From Pseudomonas fulva (GTDB taxonomy: Bacteria; Pseudomonadota; Gammaproteobacteria; Pseudomonadales; Pseudomonadaceae), in the NCBI RefSeq assembly GCF_015680705.1, contig NZ_JADNYP010000003.1:186001-250000 (forward strand): 64,000 bases of DNA, read 5' to 3'. Numbering within the stretch: position 1 is the first letter of the stretch; each line of letters begins with the position of its first letter. Below are positions 19,294-31,124 of this stretch, piece after piece. The notes under the pieces were generated by a model, which was not told the DNA's origin, did no database searches, and saw only the letters and a program-made list of their open reading frames with translations. The position numbers and the translations under genes are program-made.

Positions 19294-20008
19294 GCACGCC
19301 ATTGAGGCGCGGGTAAGGAATCTTCAGCTCGATGTGGCCCATGGAATAGGGCGCGATGGAATAGACCTCGTACTTGACCACCACCGCGCCATAGGTCAGG
19401 GCCACGTGCGGGCTCTTGCGAAACGGCCAGGTCTTGACGAACTCTGGATCCTTGTCCATGCCGGTGCTGATCAGCCAGGCGCGGTGGGATTGCGCGGCGG
19501 TCTTCCAGAAGGTCTCTTCCTGGCCAGGCAGCAGCATGTCCTGCAAGGTCAGGACCTTGTCCAGCTTGCGCGAGTAGTTGATGAAGCCGCGGCCGGGCAT
19601 GCCATGGGCGCCGCCGCTGTCGAGGTAGCTGGACAGCTCGATGATCACCAGCCCGTCATGCTGCTCGCGTACCTTGGCCTGCAGGTAGCTGCTGTTGCGC
19701 TTGTCGGCCTGGGCCAGGTACTGCGTTTCGTAGTCCTTGAGCGTGGCGGGCGCGCCGCCATGCTGATTGTCTTCGGTGAGCTGCAGCAGGCGGCGTTCGA
19801 CGATGGCATCGAGCTTGGGCAGCGCCGGGAAATGCACGGTGTCGATGTTCACCAGCGGGCAGTCGCTTTCGCTGCAGCCGGGCTTGACGTGCTCCCAGGC
19901 TTCGCGCTTGACCTCGAGCGGTGCCCGGTAATCGGGCGTGAACAGGCTCTGGCAGGCGCCCAGAGCCAGGGCCAGCACGGCCACGGAAGTCAGTTTGACC
20001 AGCGTCAT
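19262..20008 (-). CDS. DUF3298 (RsiV-like) lipoprotein
   Basis: A 248-residue predicted lipoprotein: a hydrophobic signal followed by the lipobox LGAC with Cys19. The rest matches the DUF4163/DUF3298 pattern seen in RsiV and PdaC-type proteins (YLDSGGAHGMPG, then LTLQDMLLPGQE). Function in Pseudomonas is unknown; the fold suggests envelope or cell-wall interaction. It is convergent with cytX, overlapping by 32 bases, and divergent from nudF across 184 bases. Confidence 0.75.
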   Translation of the reverse strand: MTLVKLTSVAVLALALGACQSLFTPDYRAPLEVKREAWEHVKPGCSESDCPLVNIDTVHFPALPKLDAIVERRLLQLTEDNQHGGAPATLKDYETQYLAQADKRNSSYLQAKVREQHDGLVIIELSSYLDSGGAHGMPGRGFINYSRKLDKVLTLQDMLLPGQEETFWKTAAQSHRAWLISTGMDKDPEFVKTWPFRKSPHVALTYGAVVVKYEVYSIAPYSMGHIELKIPYPRLNGVLRPELFPGRG

Positions 20009-20192
20009 GGTGATCCTTGCAAGACAAAGGTGAGTCGGCCTTCGACCGTCGGCGGGGCCTTCGGTTCGCCACTAAGCTAACAGAGTGATGACAGCCTGTC
20101 GTGACTGGCCGAGCGGGCAACGGAAAGGGATGAAAGCCAGCGATGTGCAGAGTAGGATGGCGCGATGCGGTAGACGAGGTCACGAGGTTTTC

Positions 20193-20810
20193 ATGTCAGA
20201 TACGTTGAATTCGATACCCCGGGCGGTCGAGATCGTCGAACGGGCCAATTGTTTCCAGGGCTTCTACAAGCTCGACAAGCTGCGCCTGCGTCACGAGCTG
20301 TTCGCCGGCGGCATGGGTCGTGAAATCAGCCGTGAGCTGTTCGTGCGCCATGACGCAGTCTGCGTACTGCCCTACGATCCGCTGCGCGACGAGGTAGTGC
20401 TGATCGAGCAGTTCCGCGTCGGTGCCCTGGGCAAGACCGACAATCCCTGGCTGATCGAACTGGTCGCTGGGTTGATCGACAAGGACGAGCAGCCCGAGGA
20501 GGTCGCCCACCGGGAAGCCGAAGAGGAAGCGGGCCTGGCGTTTTCCGCGCTGTGGCCGATGACTCGCTATTTTCCTTCGCCAGGCGGCAGCGACGAATTC
20601 GTCCACCTGTTCCTTGGCCGCTGCAGCAGCGAGGGGGCCGGGGGCCTGCATGGGCTGGAAGAAGAAGGCGAGGACATCCGAGTCAAGGTCTGGTCCTTCG
20701 AGGATGCCCTGCAGGCGGTGCGCGATGGGCGCATCGCCAACGCCGCCAGCATCATCGCCTTGCAATGGCTGGCACTGAACCGTGGCGAAGTCAGGGGCAT
20801 GTGGTCGTGA
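20193..20810 (+). CDS. nudF: ADP-ribose pyrophosphatase NudF
   Basis: A 205-residue Nudix hydrolase cleaving ADP-ribose to AMP and ribose 5-phosphate. The full Nudix box is visible: G, LIDKD, E, then REAEEEAGL (GX5EX7REUXEEXGU). ATG 20193 has GAGG upstream. It is the first gene of the nudF-yqiB-cpdA-yqiA-parE block, also found in E. coli. The next gene starts by GTGA overlap. Confidence 0.94.
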   Translation: MSDTLNSIPRAVEIVERANCFQGFYKLDKLRLRHELFAGGMGREISRELFVRHDAVCVLPYDPLRDEVVLIEQFRVGALGKTDNPWLIELVAGLIDKDEQPEEVAHREAEEEAGLAFSALWPMTRYFPSPGGSDEFVHLFLGRCSSEGAGGLHGLEEEGEDIRVKVWSFEDALQAVRDGRIANAASIIALQWLALNRGEVRGMWS

Positions 20811-21253
20811 GCCCCTTGCGCGAACGCTACCGGGTCGACCTGGCTGGCCTGCAGGCGGCCTGCGAGGCCAACTACGCACGCTTGATGCGATTGTTGCCGG
20901 ACATGCGCAGCACCCAGAGTTCGCGTCGCATCGGCATGACCCAGGGCGACCAGATGCTCGGCGTGCTGGTGCTCGAGGTGGCACTGGCCTGCCCTTATAC
21001 CACCACCTTGCGCGTGCGCCAGGAACACAGTCTGCCCTGGCTGCCGGTACCGCAGCTGGAAGTGCAGGTCTATCATGACGCACGGATGGCCGAGGTGGTC
21101 AGCGCCGAGCATGCCCGTCGCCTGCGCAGCATCTATCCCTATCCGAATGCGGCGATGCACCAGCCCGACGAAAAGGCCCAGCTCAACCTTTTTCTCGGTG
21201 AGTGGCTCAGCCACTGCCTGGCCTGTGGGCACGAACTCGCCGCGGTGCGCTGA
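20807..21253 (+). CDS. DUF1249 family protein (YqiB-like)
   Basis: A 148-residue protein starting at GTG 20807, which overlaps the nudF stop by 4 bases (GTGA). It matches the DUF1249/YqiB family, always near nudF and cpdA in gammaproteobacteria; features include YEVQVYHD-type strands (here LEVQVYHDARMAEVV) and a C-terminal pair of cysteines (HCLACGHE). The function is not known. Confidence 0.85.
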   Translation: MSPLRERYRVDLAGLQAACEANYARLMRLLPDMRSTQSSRRIGMTQGDQMLGVLVLEVALACPYTTTLRVRQEHSLPWLPVPQLEVQVYHDARMAEVVSAEHARRLRSIYPYPNAAMHQPDEKAQLNLFLGEWLSHCLACGHELAAVR

Positions 21254-21333
21254 GCGCCCGGCCAGGACCGTCCGGCACGACCGACGTGCTGCCGTTCAGC
21301 AGAACCCAATTCCATTGTCCAGGAGCCGGCTTC

Positions 21334-22149
21334 TTGTCGCAGTCACACCACAGGTCCGATCAGTCCTCCATAGAGGTGGTCCAGCTTACCGATGCTCACC
21401 TGTTCGGCGATCCACAAGGCGCCATGCTGGGCCTCAATACCCGCGACAGCCTGCGCCATGTGGTAGCGCAGGTCCGTCGCGAACGACCGCGGGTCGACCT
21501 GCTGCTTTGCACCGGGGATCTTTCGCAGGATGGCAGCGTGGCTGCATACGAAGCGTTTCGCGACCTGACGGCCACCTGCGGCACGCGGGCCCGCTGGCTG
21601 CCTGGCAACCACGACGACAGGCGGGTAATGGCTCAGCTGGCCGGCAGCGATGAACTGTTGCAGCAGGTCACCGATATCGGCGCGTGGCGCATCGTCATGC
21701 TCGACTCGACCGTGCGCGGCGCTGCCCATGGCTGGCTCGACGAGGCGCAGCTGGCGCTGCTCGACCAGGCTCTGGATGGCGCGGGCGGGCGGCATTGCCT
21801 GGTCTGCCTGCATCACCAGCCGGTGGATATCGGCTGCGCCTGGATGGCGCCGATCGGCCTGCGCAATGCCGACAGCCTGTTCCAGTGCCTGCGGGCGCAC
21901 CCGCAGGTGCGCGCGTTGCTCTGGGGGCATGTGCACCAGGCCTGGGACCAGCTCGACGGCACCCGGCGCCTGCTGGCCTCGCCGTCTACCTGCATCCAGT
22001 TCGCCGCCTGCAGCGAGGACTTTCAGGTCAGCGAGGAGCATCCCGGCTATCGCTGGCTGCGCCTGCACGCCGACGGGGGCCTGGAAACCGGCATCGAGCG
22101 TGCGCATGATTTCATCGTGAAGCTGGATTTCGACAGTCCTGGCTATTGA
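21334..22149 (+). CDS. cpdA: 3',5'-cyclic-AMP phosphodiesterase CpdA
   Basis: A 271-residue metallophosphoesterase that lowers cAMP. The class III metal motifs are all there: LTDAHLFGD (DxH), CTGDLSQDG (GD), LPGNHDD (GNHD), LHHQP and LLWGHVHQ (GHxH). The start is placed at TTG 21334, since AGGAG lies 8 bases upstream and homologous sequence begins there; longer readings overlap the YqiB-like gene. It lies in the conserved nudF-parE block. Confidence 0.92.
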   Translation: MSQSHHRSDQSSIEVVQLTDAHLFGDPQGAMLGLNTRDSLRHVVAQVRRERPRVDLLLCTGDLSQDGSVAAYEAFRDLTATCGTRARWLPGNHDDRRVMAQLAGSDELLQQVTDIGAWRIVMLDSTVRGAAHGWLDEAQLALLDQALDGAGGRHCLVCLHHQPVDIGCAWMAPIGLRNADSLFQCLRAHPQVRALLWGHVHQAWDQLDGTRRLLASPSTCIQFAACSEDFQVSEEHPGYRWLRLHADGGLETGIERAHDFIVKLDFDSPGY

Positions 22150-22260
22150 ACAATACGTCGCTACAAAGCCTGCGTTGCATCAAGACCCGGCGAACAGGCT
22201 AAACTGCGCGTCCCTGCGCCCGCATCGATGGGCGTGTCGCCGCCACATTCCAGGAGCAGC

Positions 22261-22869
22261 ATGTCGGCCTCGATCCTCTATATCCACGGTTTCAACAGTT
22301 CGCCGCTGTCGAGGAAGGCACGTCAGCTCGAGTCCGTGATGCAGCGTCTCGGGCTCGCCGAACAGTTGCGAGTACCGGCGCTGCACCACCATCCACGCCA
22401 GGCCATCGCCCAGCTCGAGGCAGCCATCGCCGAGCTCGGCACGCCCTTGCTGGTCGGCAGTTCGCTGGGCGGCTACTATGCGACCTGGCTGGCCGAGCGC
22501 CATGCCCTGAAGGCCGTGCTGATCAACCCGGCCGTCGCCCCGCACCGGCTGTTCGACGGCTACCTGGGGCTGCAACGCAACCTCTATACCGGGCAGGCAT
22601 GGGAGCTGACCCTGGACCACGTCCAGGCGCTGGCCGAACTGGAGGTCCCAGCGCCACGGGATCCCAGGCGCTTCCAGGTCTGGCTGCAGACCGGCGACGA
22701 GACCCTCGACTATCGGCAGGCGCAGCGTTATTACGCAGCCTGCGACCTGCGCATCGAGGAAGGCGGCGACCACGGGTTCCAGGGCTTCGCCGAGCGCATC
22801 GGGCAACTGCTCGCCCTTGCCGGCATCGCTGCAGAGCGATATGCGACATTCGATTTTTCTGTACTCTGA
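22261..22869 (+). CDS. yqiA: YqiA-family esterase
   Basis: A 202-residue alpha/beta hydrolase. It has an oxyanion-type N-terminus (ILYIHGFNSSP), nucleophile elbow GSSLGG with Ser68, an acidic residue in TGDETLDY and histidine in GGDHGFQ, completing the triad. The E. coli homologue hydrolyses short acyl and CoA esters. ATG 22261 follows AGGAG. It sits between cpdA and parE as in E. coli. Confidence 0.9.
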   Translation: MSASILYIHGFNSSPLSRKARQLESVMQRLGLAEQLRVPALHHHPRQAIAQLEAAIAELGTPLLVGSSLGGYYATWLAERHALKAVLINPAVAPHRLFDGYLGLQRNLYTGQAWELTLDHVQALAELEVPAPRDPRRFQVWLQTGDETLDYRQAQRYYAACDLRIEEGGDHGFQGFAERIGQLLALAGIAAERYATFDFSVL

Positions 22870-22904
22870 TTTTCCAGCATTCACCAGACTGACGATGAGA
22901 ACCC

Positions 22905-24809
22905 ATGGCCAATCCCAGCGCTAGCGCCTATAACGCAGACGCCATCGAAGTCCTCTCCGGCCTCGACCCGGTCCGCAAGCGGCCGGGGATGTACACCGAT
23001 ACCAGCCGACCGAACCACCTGGCCCAGGAAGTCATCGACAACAGTGTCGACGAAGCCCTGGCCGGCCACGCTCGTTCGGTGCAGGTGATCCTGCATGCCG
23101 ACCATGCATTGGAAGTGTCCGATGATGGTCGGGGCATGCCTGTCGATATCCACCCCGAAGAGGGCGTTTCGGGGGTCGAGCTGATCCTCACCAAGCTGCA
23201 TGCGGGCGGCAAGTTCTCCAACAAGAACTACCAGTTCTCCGGCGGCCTGCACGGCGTCGGCATCTCGGTGGTCAATGCCCTTTCGTCCCAGGTGCGGGTG
23301 CGGGTCAAGCGTGACGGCAACGAATACCAGATGACCTTCGCCGATGGTTTCAAGGCCAGCGAGCTGGCGATCATCGGCTCGGTCGGCAAGCGCAACACTG
23401 GCACCAGCGTTTATTTCGCGCCGGATCCGAAATACTTCGACTCGCCCAGGTTTTCCGTCAGCCGCCTCAAGCACGTGCTCAAGGCCAAGGCCGTGCTCTG
23501 CCCGGGACTGTCGATCAGCTTCGAGGACAAGGGGACTGGCGAGAAGGTCGAGTGGCACTACGAGGATGGCCTGCGTTCGTACCTGGTCGATTCGGTCAGC
23601 GAGTTCCAGCGCCTGCCCGACGAGCCGTTCTGCGGTAGCCTGGCGGGTAACAAGGAAGCGGTGGACTGGGCGCTGCTGTGGCTGCCCGAAGGCGGTGACA
23701 GCATTCAGGAAAGCTACGTCAACCTGATCCCCACTGCCCAGGGCGGCACCCATGTCAACGGCCTGCGCCAGGGGCTGCTGGATGCCATGCGCGAATTCTG
23801 CGAGTTTCGCAACCTGTTGCCGCGTGGCGTCAAGCTGGCGCCCGAGGATGTCTGGGAGCGCATCAGCTTCGTGCTATCGATGAAGATGCAGGAGCCGCAG
23901 TTCTCCGGCCAGACCAAGGAGCGGCTGTCCTCGCGCGAGGCGGCGGCCTTCGTTTCCGGCGTGGTCAAGGATGCCTTCAGCCTTTGGCTCAACGCTCATC
24001 CCGAACTGGGCATGCAGCTGGCCGAACTGGCGATCAGCAACGCCGGTCGTCGTCTGAAGGCAAGCAAGAAGGTCGAACGCAAGCGCATTACCCAGGGGCC
24101 GGCCTTGCCTGGCAAGCTGGCCGATTGCGCCGGGCAGGACCCGATGCGGGCCGAGCTGTTCCTGGTCGAAGGCGATTCGGCCGGCGGTTCGGCCAAACAG
24201 GCGCGCGACAAGGAGTACCAGGCCATCCTGCCGCTGCGCGGCAAGATCCTCAACACCTGGGAAGTCGACGGTGGAGAAGTCCTGGCCAGCCAGGAGGTCC
24301 ACAACATCGCCGTGGCCATCGGGGTCGACCCGGGCGCCTCGGACCTGTCGCAGCTGCGCTATGGCAAGATCTGCATTCTGGCCGACGCCGACTCCGACGG
24401 CCTACATATCGCCACGTTGCTGTGCGCGCTGTTCGTCCAGCACTTTCGCCCGCTGGTCGAGGCCGGTCATGTCTACGTGGCCATGCCCCCGCTCTACCGC
24501 ATCGATCTGGGCAAGGAAATCTACTACGCCCTGGACGAGGCCGAGCGTGACGGGATCCTCGACCGTCTGGTGGCCGAGAAGAAGCGCGGCAAGCCTCAGG
24601 TCACCCGCTTCAAGGGCCTGGGCGAGATGAACCCGCCGCAGCTGCGCGAAACCACCATGGACCCCAATACCCGGCGCCTGGTCCAGCTGACCCTGGACGA
24701 TCTGCAAGGCACCCGCGAAATCATGGACATGCTGCTGGCCAAGAAGCGCGCCAGCGACCGCAAGAGCTGGCTGGAAACCAAGGGCAACCTTGCCGAGGTG
24801 CTGGTTTGA
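22905..24809 (+). CDS. parE: DNA topoisomerase IV subunit B ParE
   Basis: A 634-residue ATPase subunit of topoisomerase IV, which decatenates daughter chromosomes. The N-terminal GHKL ATPase shows EVIDNSVDEALAGH and VSDDGRGMP; the transducer domain follows; the TOPRIM domain shows LVEGDSAGGSAKQ and ADADSDGLHI. The next gene begins at TTG 24806 inside the stop region, so it is in the same transcript. Its partner parC is three genes downstream. Confidence 0.97.
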   Translation: MANPSASAYNADAIEVLSGLDPVRKRPGMYTDTSRPNHLAQEVIDNSVDEALAGHARSVQVILHADHALEVSDDGRGMPVDIHPEEGVSGVELILTKLHAGGKFSNKNYQFSGGLHGVGISVVNALSSQVRVRVKRDGNEYQMTFADGFKASELAIIGSVGKRNTGTSVYFAPDPKYFDSPRFSVSRLKHVLKAKAVLCPGLSISFEDKGTGEKVEWHYEDGLRSYLVDSVSEFQRLPDEPFCGSLAGNKEAVDWALLWLPEGGDSIQESYVNLIPTAQGGTHVNGLRQGLLDAMREFCEFRNLLPRGVKLAPEDVWERISFVLSMKMQEPQFSGQTKERLSSREAAAFVSGVVKDAFSLWLNAHPELGMQLAELAISNAGRRLKASKKVERKRITQGPALPGKLADCAGQDPMRAELFLVEGDSAGGSAKQARDKEYQAILPLRGKILNTWEVDGGEVLASQEVHNIAVAIGVDPGASDLSQLRYGKICILADADSDGLHIATLLCALFVQHFRPLVEAGHVYVAMPPLYRIDLGKEIYYALDEAERDGILDRLVAEKKRGKPQVTRFKGLGEMNPPQLRETTMDPNTRRLVQLTLDDLQGTREIMDMLLAKKRASDRKSWLETKGNLAEVLV

Positions 24810-25788
24810 TCCGTGGATGGCTGGCCGTCACGCTTGCCTGCCTGGCCTTGTCGAGCCAGGCCGCGCAGTGGCCTGAGCTCGAGTTCGTCGATGAGCATCC
24901 GATCGATGGCATGCTCGGTGGCAATCTGTCTGGCCTGGCCATCTGCCAGGGCGCGCTGTGGGCGGTGTCCGACCGGGACGACGATCGCATCTACCGGCTG
25001 GACCAGCGCCAGCGCACCTGGCAGGCCGAGTCGCGAATCGTCAGCGTGCCGCCGGTGCCGGACAGCGGGCTGCCGTTGGGGCTGCGTTCGAGCAGTTGGG
25101 CGGCTTCCTACCTGCGCGGCGGTGCCCTGGACTTCGAAGGGATCAGTTGCGACCAGGCTGGCAATGCCTATGTGGTCAGCGAAGCCAATGCCGCCGTGCT
25201 GCACATCCCCGTCGAAGGCGAGGCGCACTGGTTGAAGATCGACTCGGCCATGGTTCGCCAGGCGCGCGCCAGCGGCATGCTGCTGCGTTTCAACGCCCTG
25301 TTCGAGGGGCTGGCGATCAACCCGGCGGGTGATCGCCTCTGGCTGGCCGCGGAGCGTGAGCGGCGCGGCCTGCTGGCGGTGCAACGCCAGCAGTCGGTAT
25401 GGAACTGCACTGGCAACTGCGTGCTGTTCAGCGAGGCCGGCACCGAGGCGCCACCAACGCAGACCGGGCGCACGCGTGCGGTGCCACGGGACTTCGCCGA
25501 CCTGGCTTTCTACCAGGGCAAGCTGTTCACCCTCGAGCGCAACGCCTTCCGTATTTGCCGCCGCGATGTCGACAAGGGCGAAGTGGAGCGTTGCTGGTCG
25601 TTCGCCGAGGGAGCCATGGATGAGAAGCGTCGCTATGACGAACCGTTCGGCCTGGCCGAGGCCCTGGTGATCGATGCCGAGGGAGCCTGGGTCGGGCTGG
25701 ACAACAATGGGGCCAGGCGCGCCGACGGCGAAACCCGACCGATCGTCTGGCGCTTCGCCGCGCCGAAGGATGGCTGGAGCGCCAAGCC

Positions 25789-25792
<4 letters not shown>
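24806..25792 (+). CDS. Esterase-like activity of phytase family protein
   Basis: A 328-residue secreted protein with a clear signal peptide (WLAVTLACLALSSQA). It matches the beta-propeller phytase-like esterase family (LSGLAICQGALWAVSDRDD, then LDFEGISCDQAGNAYVVSE, then LFEGLAINPAGDRLWLAAE, the repeated blades). The presumed TTG start overlaps the parE stop by 4 bases. It is periplasmic; the substrate is unknown. The arrangement parE, this gene, retropepsin, parC is the same as in P. aeruginosa as I recall it. Confidence 0.8.
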
Positions 25793-28576
<2,784 letters not shown>

Positions 28577-28750
28577 GGTTGGCGACGACCGGGACGACCG
28601 CTTCGGCGGCGTTCCGGCAGAAATGCTGGAGTTGCCTGGGCATTTCGCGGATGATAGTGCCCTCTCGGCGCCAGCGTGGCTGTGTGCCTGCATGAAACCT
28701 GACACGTATCACTGCGGTTTGCCGTGTTGGCAGCCGCCTGGGTGGGATGA

Positions 28751-29461
28751 ATGAAACTTCTGCGCCTTCCATTTGTTCTGCTGATGACTGGCGTATTGGG
28801 CCTGGCTGGATGCAGCATGCACCAGCCGGTCGCCCTCTATCAGCTCGACAGCGGCGACCCCGGCCAGCCCACGCAAAGCGCGGGCATGGCGGTCGTGCTC
28901 GGCCCGGTATCGGTGGCCGATTACCTGCAGCGTGAGACGTTCCTGCAGCGCCGCGCCGACGGCAGCTTGACCGGTTCGACCGGCGGGCGCTGGGCCGGCA
29001 GTCTGTCCTCGGACATCGACCAGTTGCTGGTTCGCCAGCTGGCCTGGCGTCTCGACAGCCAGCGCGTGGTGCTGGCCCCGGCAAGTGCCGGCTTCACCCC
29101 GGATGTCCAGGTGCTGCTCTCCATCACCCGGCTCGATTCCGGCGCCGACCAGCCTGCCGTGCTCGACGCTCAATGGCGTTTGCTCGACCGTCGTGGCAAG
29201 GTCCGTGACAACCGTATCGTGCATCTGGAACAGCAGCATCAAGGCAGCGAGGCGTCGCAGGTCCAGGCCCAGGGGCAGTTGCTGCAGAAACTGGCCGAGC
29301 AGCTTAGCACCGCGCTCAAGCCGCTGGCCAACCAGCCAGCCATCGTCGAGGAGCCCGTGAAGAAACCGGCAGCGCCGGCCCAGGTTCGCAAGGAGCCGGA
29401 AAAGCCGAAGATTCCGATGGCTACCCCGATCCGGACCGACATGGAGATCTATCGGTTCTGA
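28751..29461 (+). CDS. PqiC/YmbA-type ABC transport auxiliary lipoprotein
   Basis: A 236-residue lipoprotein with lipobox LAGC (Cys21). The sequence fits the PqiC-like fold: YQLDSGDP near the start, VVLGPVSVADYLQRE, then RRADGSL, matching partners of MCE/Pqi lipid-transport systems. The C-terminal 40 residues are rich in Pro, Lys and Glu and probably disordered. It is alone here: no MCE or PqiAB genes adjoin it. A strong terminator follows. Confidence 0.75.
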   Translation: MKLLRLPFVLLMTGVLGLAGCSMHQPVALYQLDSGDPGQPTQSAGMAVVLGPVSVADYLQRETFLQRRADGSLTGSTGGRWAGSLSSDIDQLLVRQLAWRLDSQRVVLAPASAGFTPDVQVLLSITRLDSGADQPAVLDAQWRLLDRRGKVRDNRIVHLEQQHQGSEASQVQAQGQLLQKLAEQLSTALKPLANQPAIVEEPVKKPAAPAQVRKEPEKPKIPMATPIRTDMEIYRF

Positions 29462-29473
29462 CCGACCGTCCAT

Positions 29474-29503
29474 GAAAAAGCCCGCAATGCTGCGGGCTTT
29501 TTC
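29474..29503. terminator. Bidirectional intrinsic terminator
   Basis: A perfect 13-base-pair stem (29474-29486 with 29491-29503) with a 4-base loop has A/T tracts on both flanks, so it can stop transcription from both the lipoprotein gene and the convergent gene ending at 29515. Confidence 0.93.
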
Positions 29504-29514
29504 ATTTCAGACGC

Positions 29515-30990
29515 TCAGCGGCTGCGTTCGTGCATCCGCGCCAGCTGGCGTTCGAGCATGGACGGGTACGGCTCCATCAGCCGCTCGACGCAGCAGGCCC
29601 CATCAGGGCTGGCGATCGGTCGGATACGGGCGCGCTGGCGGATCAGCGCGTCATCGCTGACGTTGCGCTCGACCAGCAGCAGGTTGCGGCTGTGCTGGGA
29701 CAAGGCCAGCGCATCCTGAGCCTTTTCAGTCAGCAACAGGTCGACCTGGCTCAGGCCATGAAGATTCTCGCCCAATACCAGGCCCAGCTGCATTTGCAGG
29801 GTGATGCCGCTGTCGGCGACCTCGATTTGCAAGTCATGGCCCAGCGCACGCAGCAGTTCACCACAACAGATGGCGTTGGTCAGGTAGTCCTCGCCACTGT
29901 CGCCGCTATTGAACAGCAGCAGGGTGCTGCCGTCGTTCAAGGTGTACATGGTGCCTTCGTACAGCGATGCAGCCTGTTCCAGGCAATCTCGATAGCGCTC
30001 CAGCAGTTCGGCCAGGCGCGTGCGCGGCAGGCGACGCAGCTGTTCCTGCGAACCGAGCTGCACGGCCAGGACGGCGCTGGTCTGGGGTGGCTCGGGTGCG
30101 GCGGCGAGCCTGTCGGCAGGCGCAGGGTCGTCGATCAGACCGGCGAAAGCCTCGTCGTCCTCGTCCTCGACCTCGTCGACATGCACCTCGATCCTGGCCC
30201 GAGCAGGCCTGGACGTGTTCTTGGCCACCGGTTGCACAGGGTCCAGCTCGATATCCTCTGCATACGCTTGCTCGTCGTCTTCCGGCTCCGGAGGCGGCGG
30301 GGGCGCCAGGCGGGCATGCAGCTGGCGAGCCAGATCGCCGACTTCGTCCTGACGGTCGGTCGCCGGGGTGTACGGGTGCGGCTCGCGCAGCCAGACCCGC
30401 AGTTGAAGTAGCGGCGTGGTGATGTGTCGGCCCATGCGCAGGCTCAGGGCAAGCGCCAGGGCCAGCAGGATGGCCGCCAGGATGCCCATGCTCTGCAGGC
30501 TGATCAGCATGGGCTGCTGGAACTGGCTCATGTCCAGGCTGATGCGCAACTGGCCGGCGGTGACGTCCTGGAAAGTGATCCTGGTCTGGTACAAGCCTTC
30601 GGTCTCGCCGAGCAGGCCGTTGCGAGGGCGTTGCCCGGCCTCGGCCAGGATGCGGTTGTCCGGGCTGTAGATCGCCGCGTGGGCGACCAGCGGATTCTTC
30701 ACCAGGTTGCCCAGCAGCACGTTCAGGCTGAGGATGTCGTTGGCCACCAGCAGCTCGGTGGCCGAGGTGGCGGTCTGCGTGGTGAGGCTCTGGCCGAGCG
30801 CGTCCGCCTGCTCATGCATGGCCTGCTTGAACTGCAGGCCCATCACGCAGGCATAGATCACCAGGGCAAGAGCCACCAGGAAGATGTTGTGGAAGGCTAT
30901 CCGCAGCACCAGCGGGACACGACGCTGGCGCAAGGCACGGAAAAGCATCACGAAGAAGTTGTCAGGCTTGACTGGCGTGGGCCGGTTCAC
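29515..30990 (-). CDS. AhpA/YtjB (Smp) family membrane protein
   Basis: About 491 residues from GTG 30990 (VNRPTPVKPDNFF); longer starts exist up to 31053. Two transmembrane helices (about IFLVALALVIYACVMG and MGILAAILLALALALSL) enclose a periplasmic domain of about 100 residues resembling the SMP_2 domain. After the second helix come a HAMP-like stretch, a Pro/Glu/Asp-rich linker and a cytoplasmic domain. In E. coli ytjB (smp) is likewise divergent from serB, which supports the call. The function is unknown. Confidence 0.7.
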   Translation of the reverse strand: MNRPTPVKPDNFFVMLFRALRQRRVPLVLRIAFHNIFLVALALVIYACVMGLQFKQAMHEQADALGQSLTTQTATSATELLVANDILSLNVLLGNLVKNPLVAHAAIYSPDNRILAEAGQRPRNGLLGETEGLYQTRITFQDVTAGQLRISLDMSQFQQPMLISLQSMGILAAILLALALALSLRMGRHITTPLLQLRVWLREPHPYTPATDRQDEVGDLARQLHARLAPPPPPEPEDDEQAYAEDIELDPVQPVAKNTSRPARARIEVHVDEVEDEDDEAFAGLIDDPAPADRLAAAPEPPQTSAVLAVQLGSQEQLRRLPRTRLAELLERYRDCLEQAASLYEGTMYTLNDGSTLLLFNSGDSGEDYLTNAICCGELLRALGHDLQIEVADSGITLQMQLGLVLGENLHGLSQVDLLLTEKAQDALALSQHSRNLLLVERNVSDDALIRQRARIRPIASPDGACCVERLMEPYPSMLERQLARMHERSR

Positions 30991-31025
30991 AGAGCTCGGC
31001 TCTTTGTGGCGGAAAAGTGGTGCGC

Positions 31026-31053
31026 AGTATAGCGAGCGGAGTTTTGTCGGCAA
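31026..31053 (-). promoter_or_regulatory. Candidate promoter for the AhpA/YtjB-like gene
   Basis: On the minus strand TTGCCG (31048-31053) and TATACT (31026-31031) are 16 bases apart. The start codon is about 35 bases downstream. Confidence 0.5.
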
Positions 31054-31124
31054 AGCGTCGTCCGCGCCCGATGGTCACGAAAAATCGGTAGAATGCGCCT
31101 TTTTCATCATTCTGGAGCCAGGTC

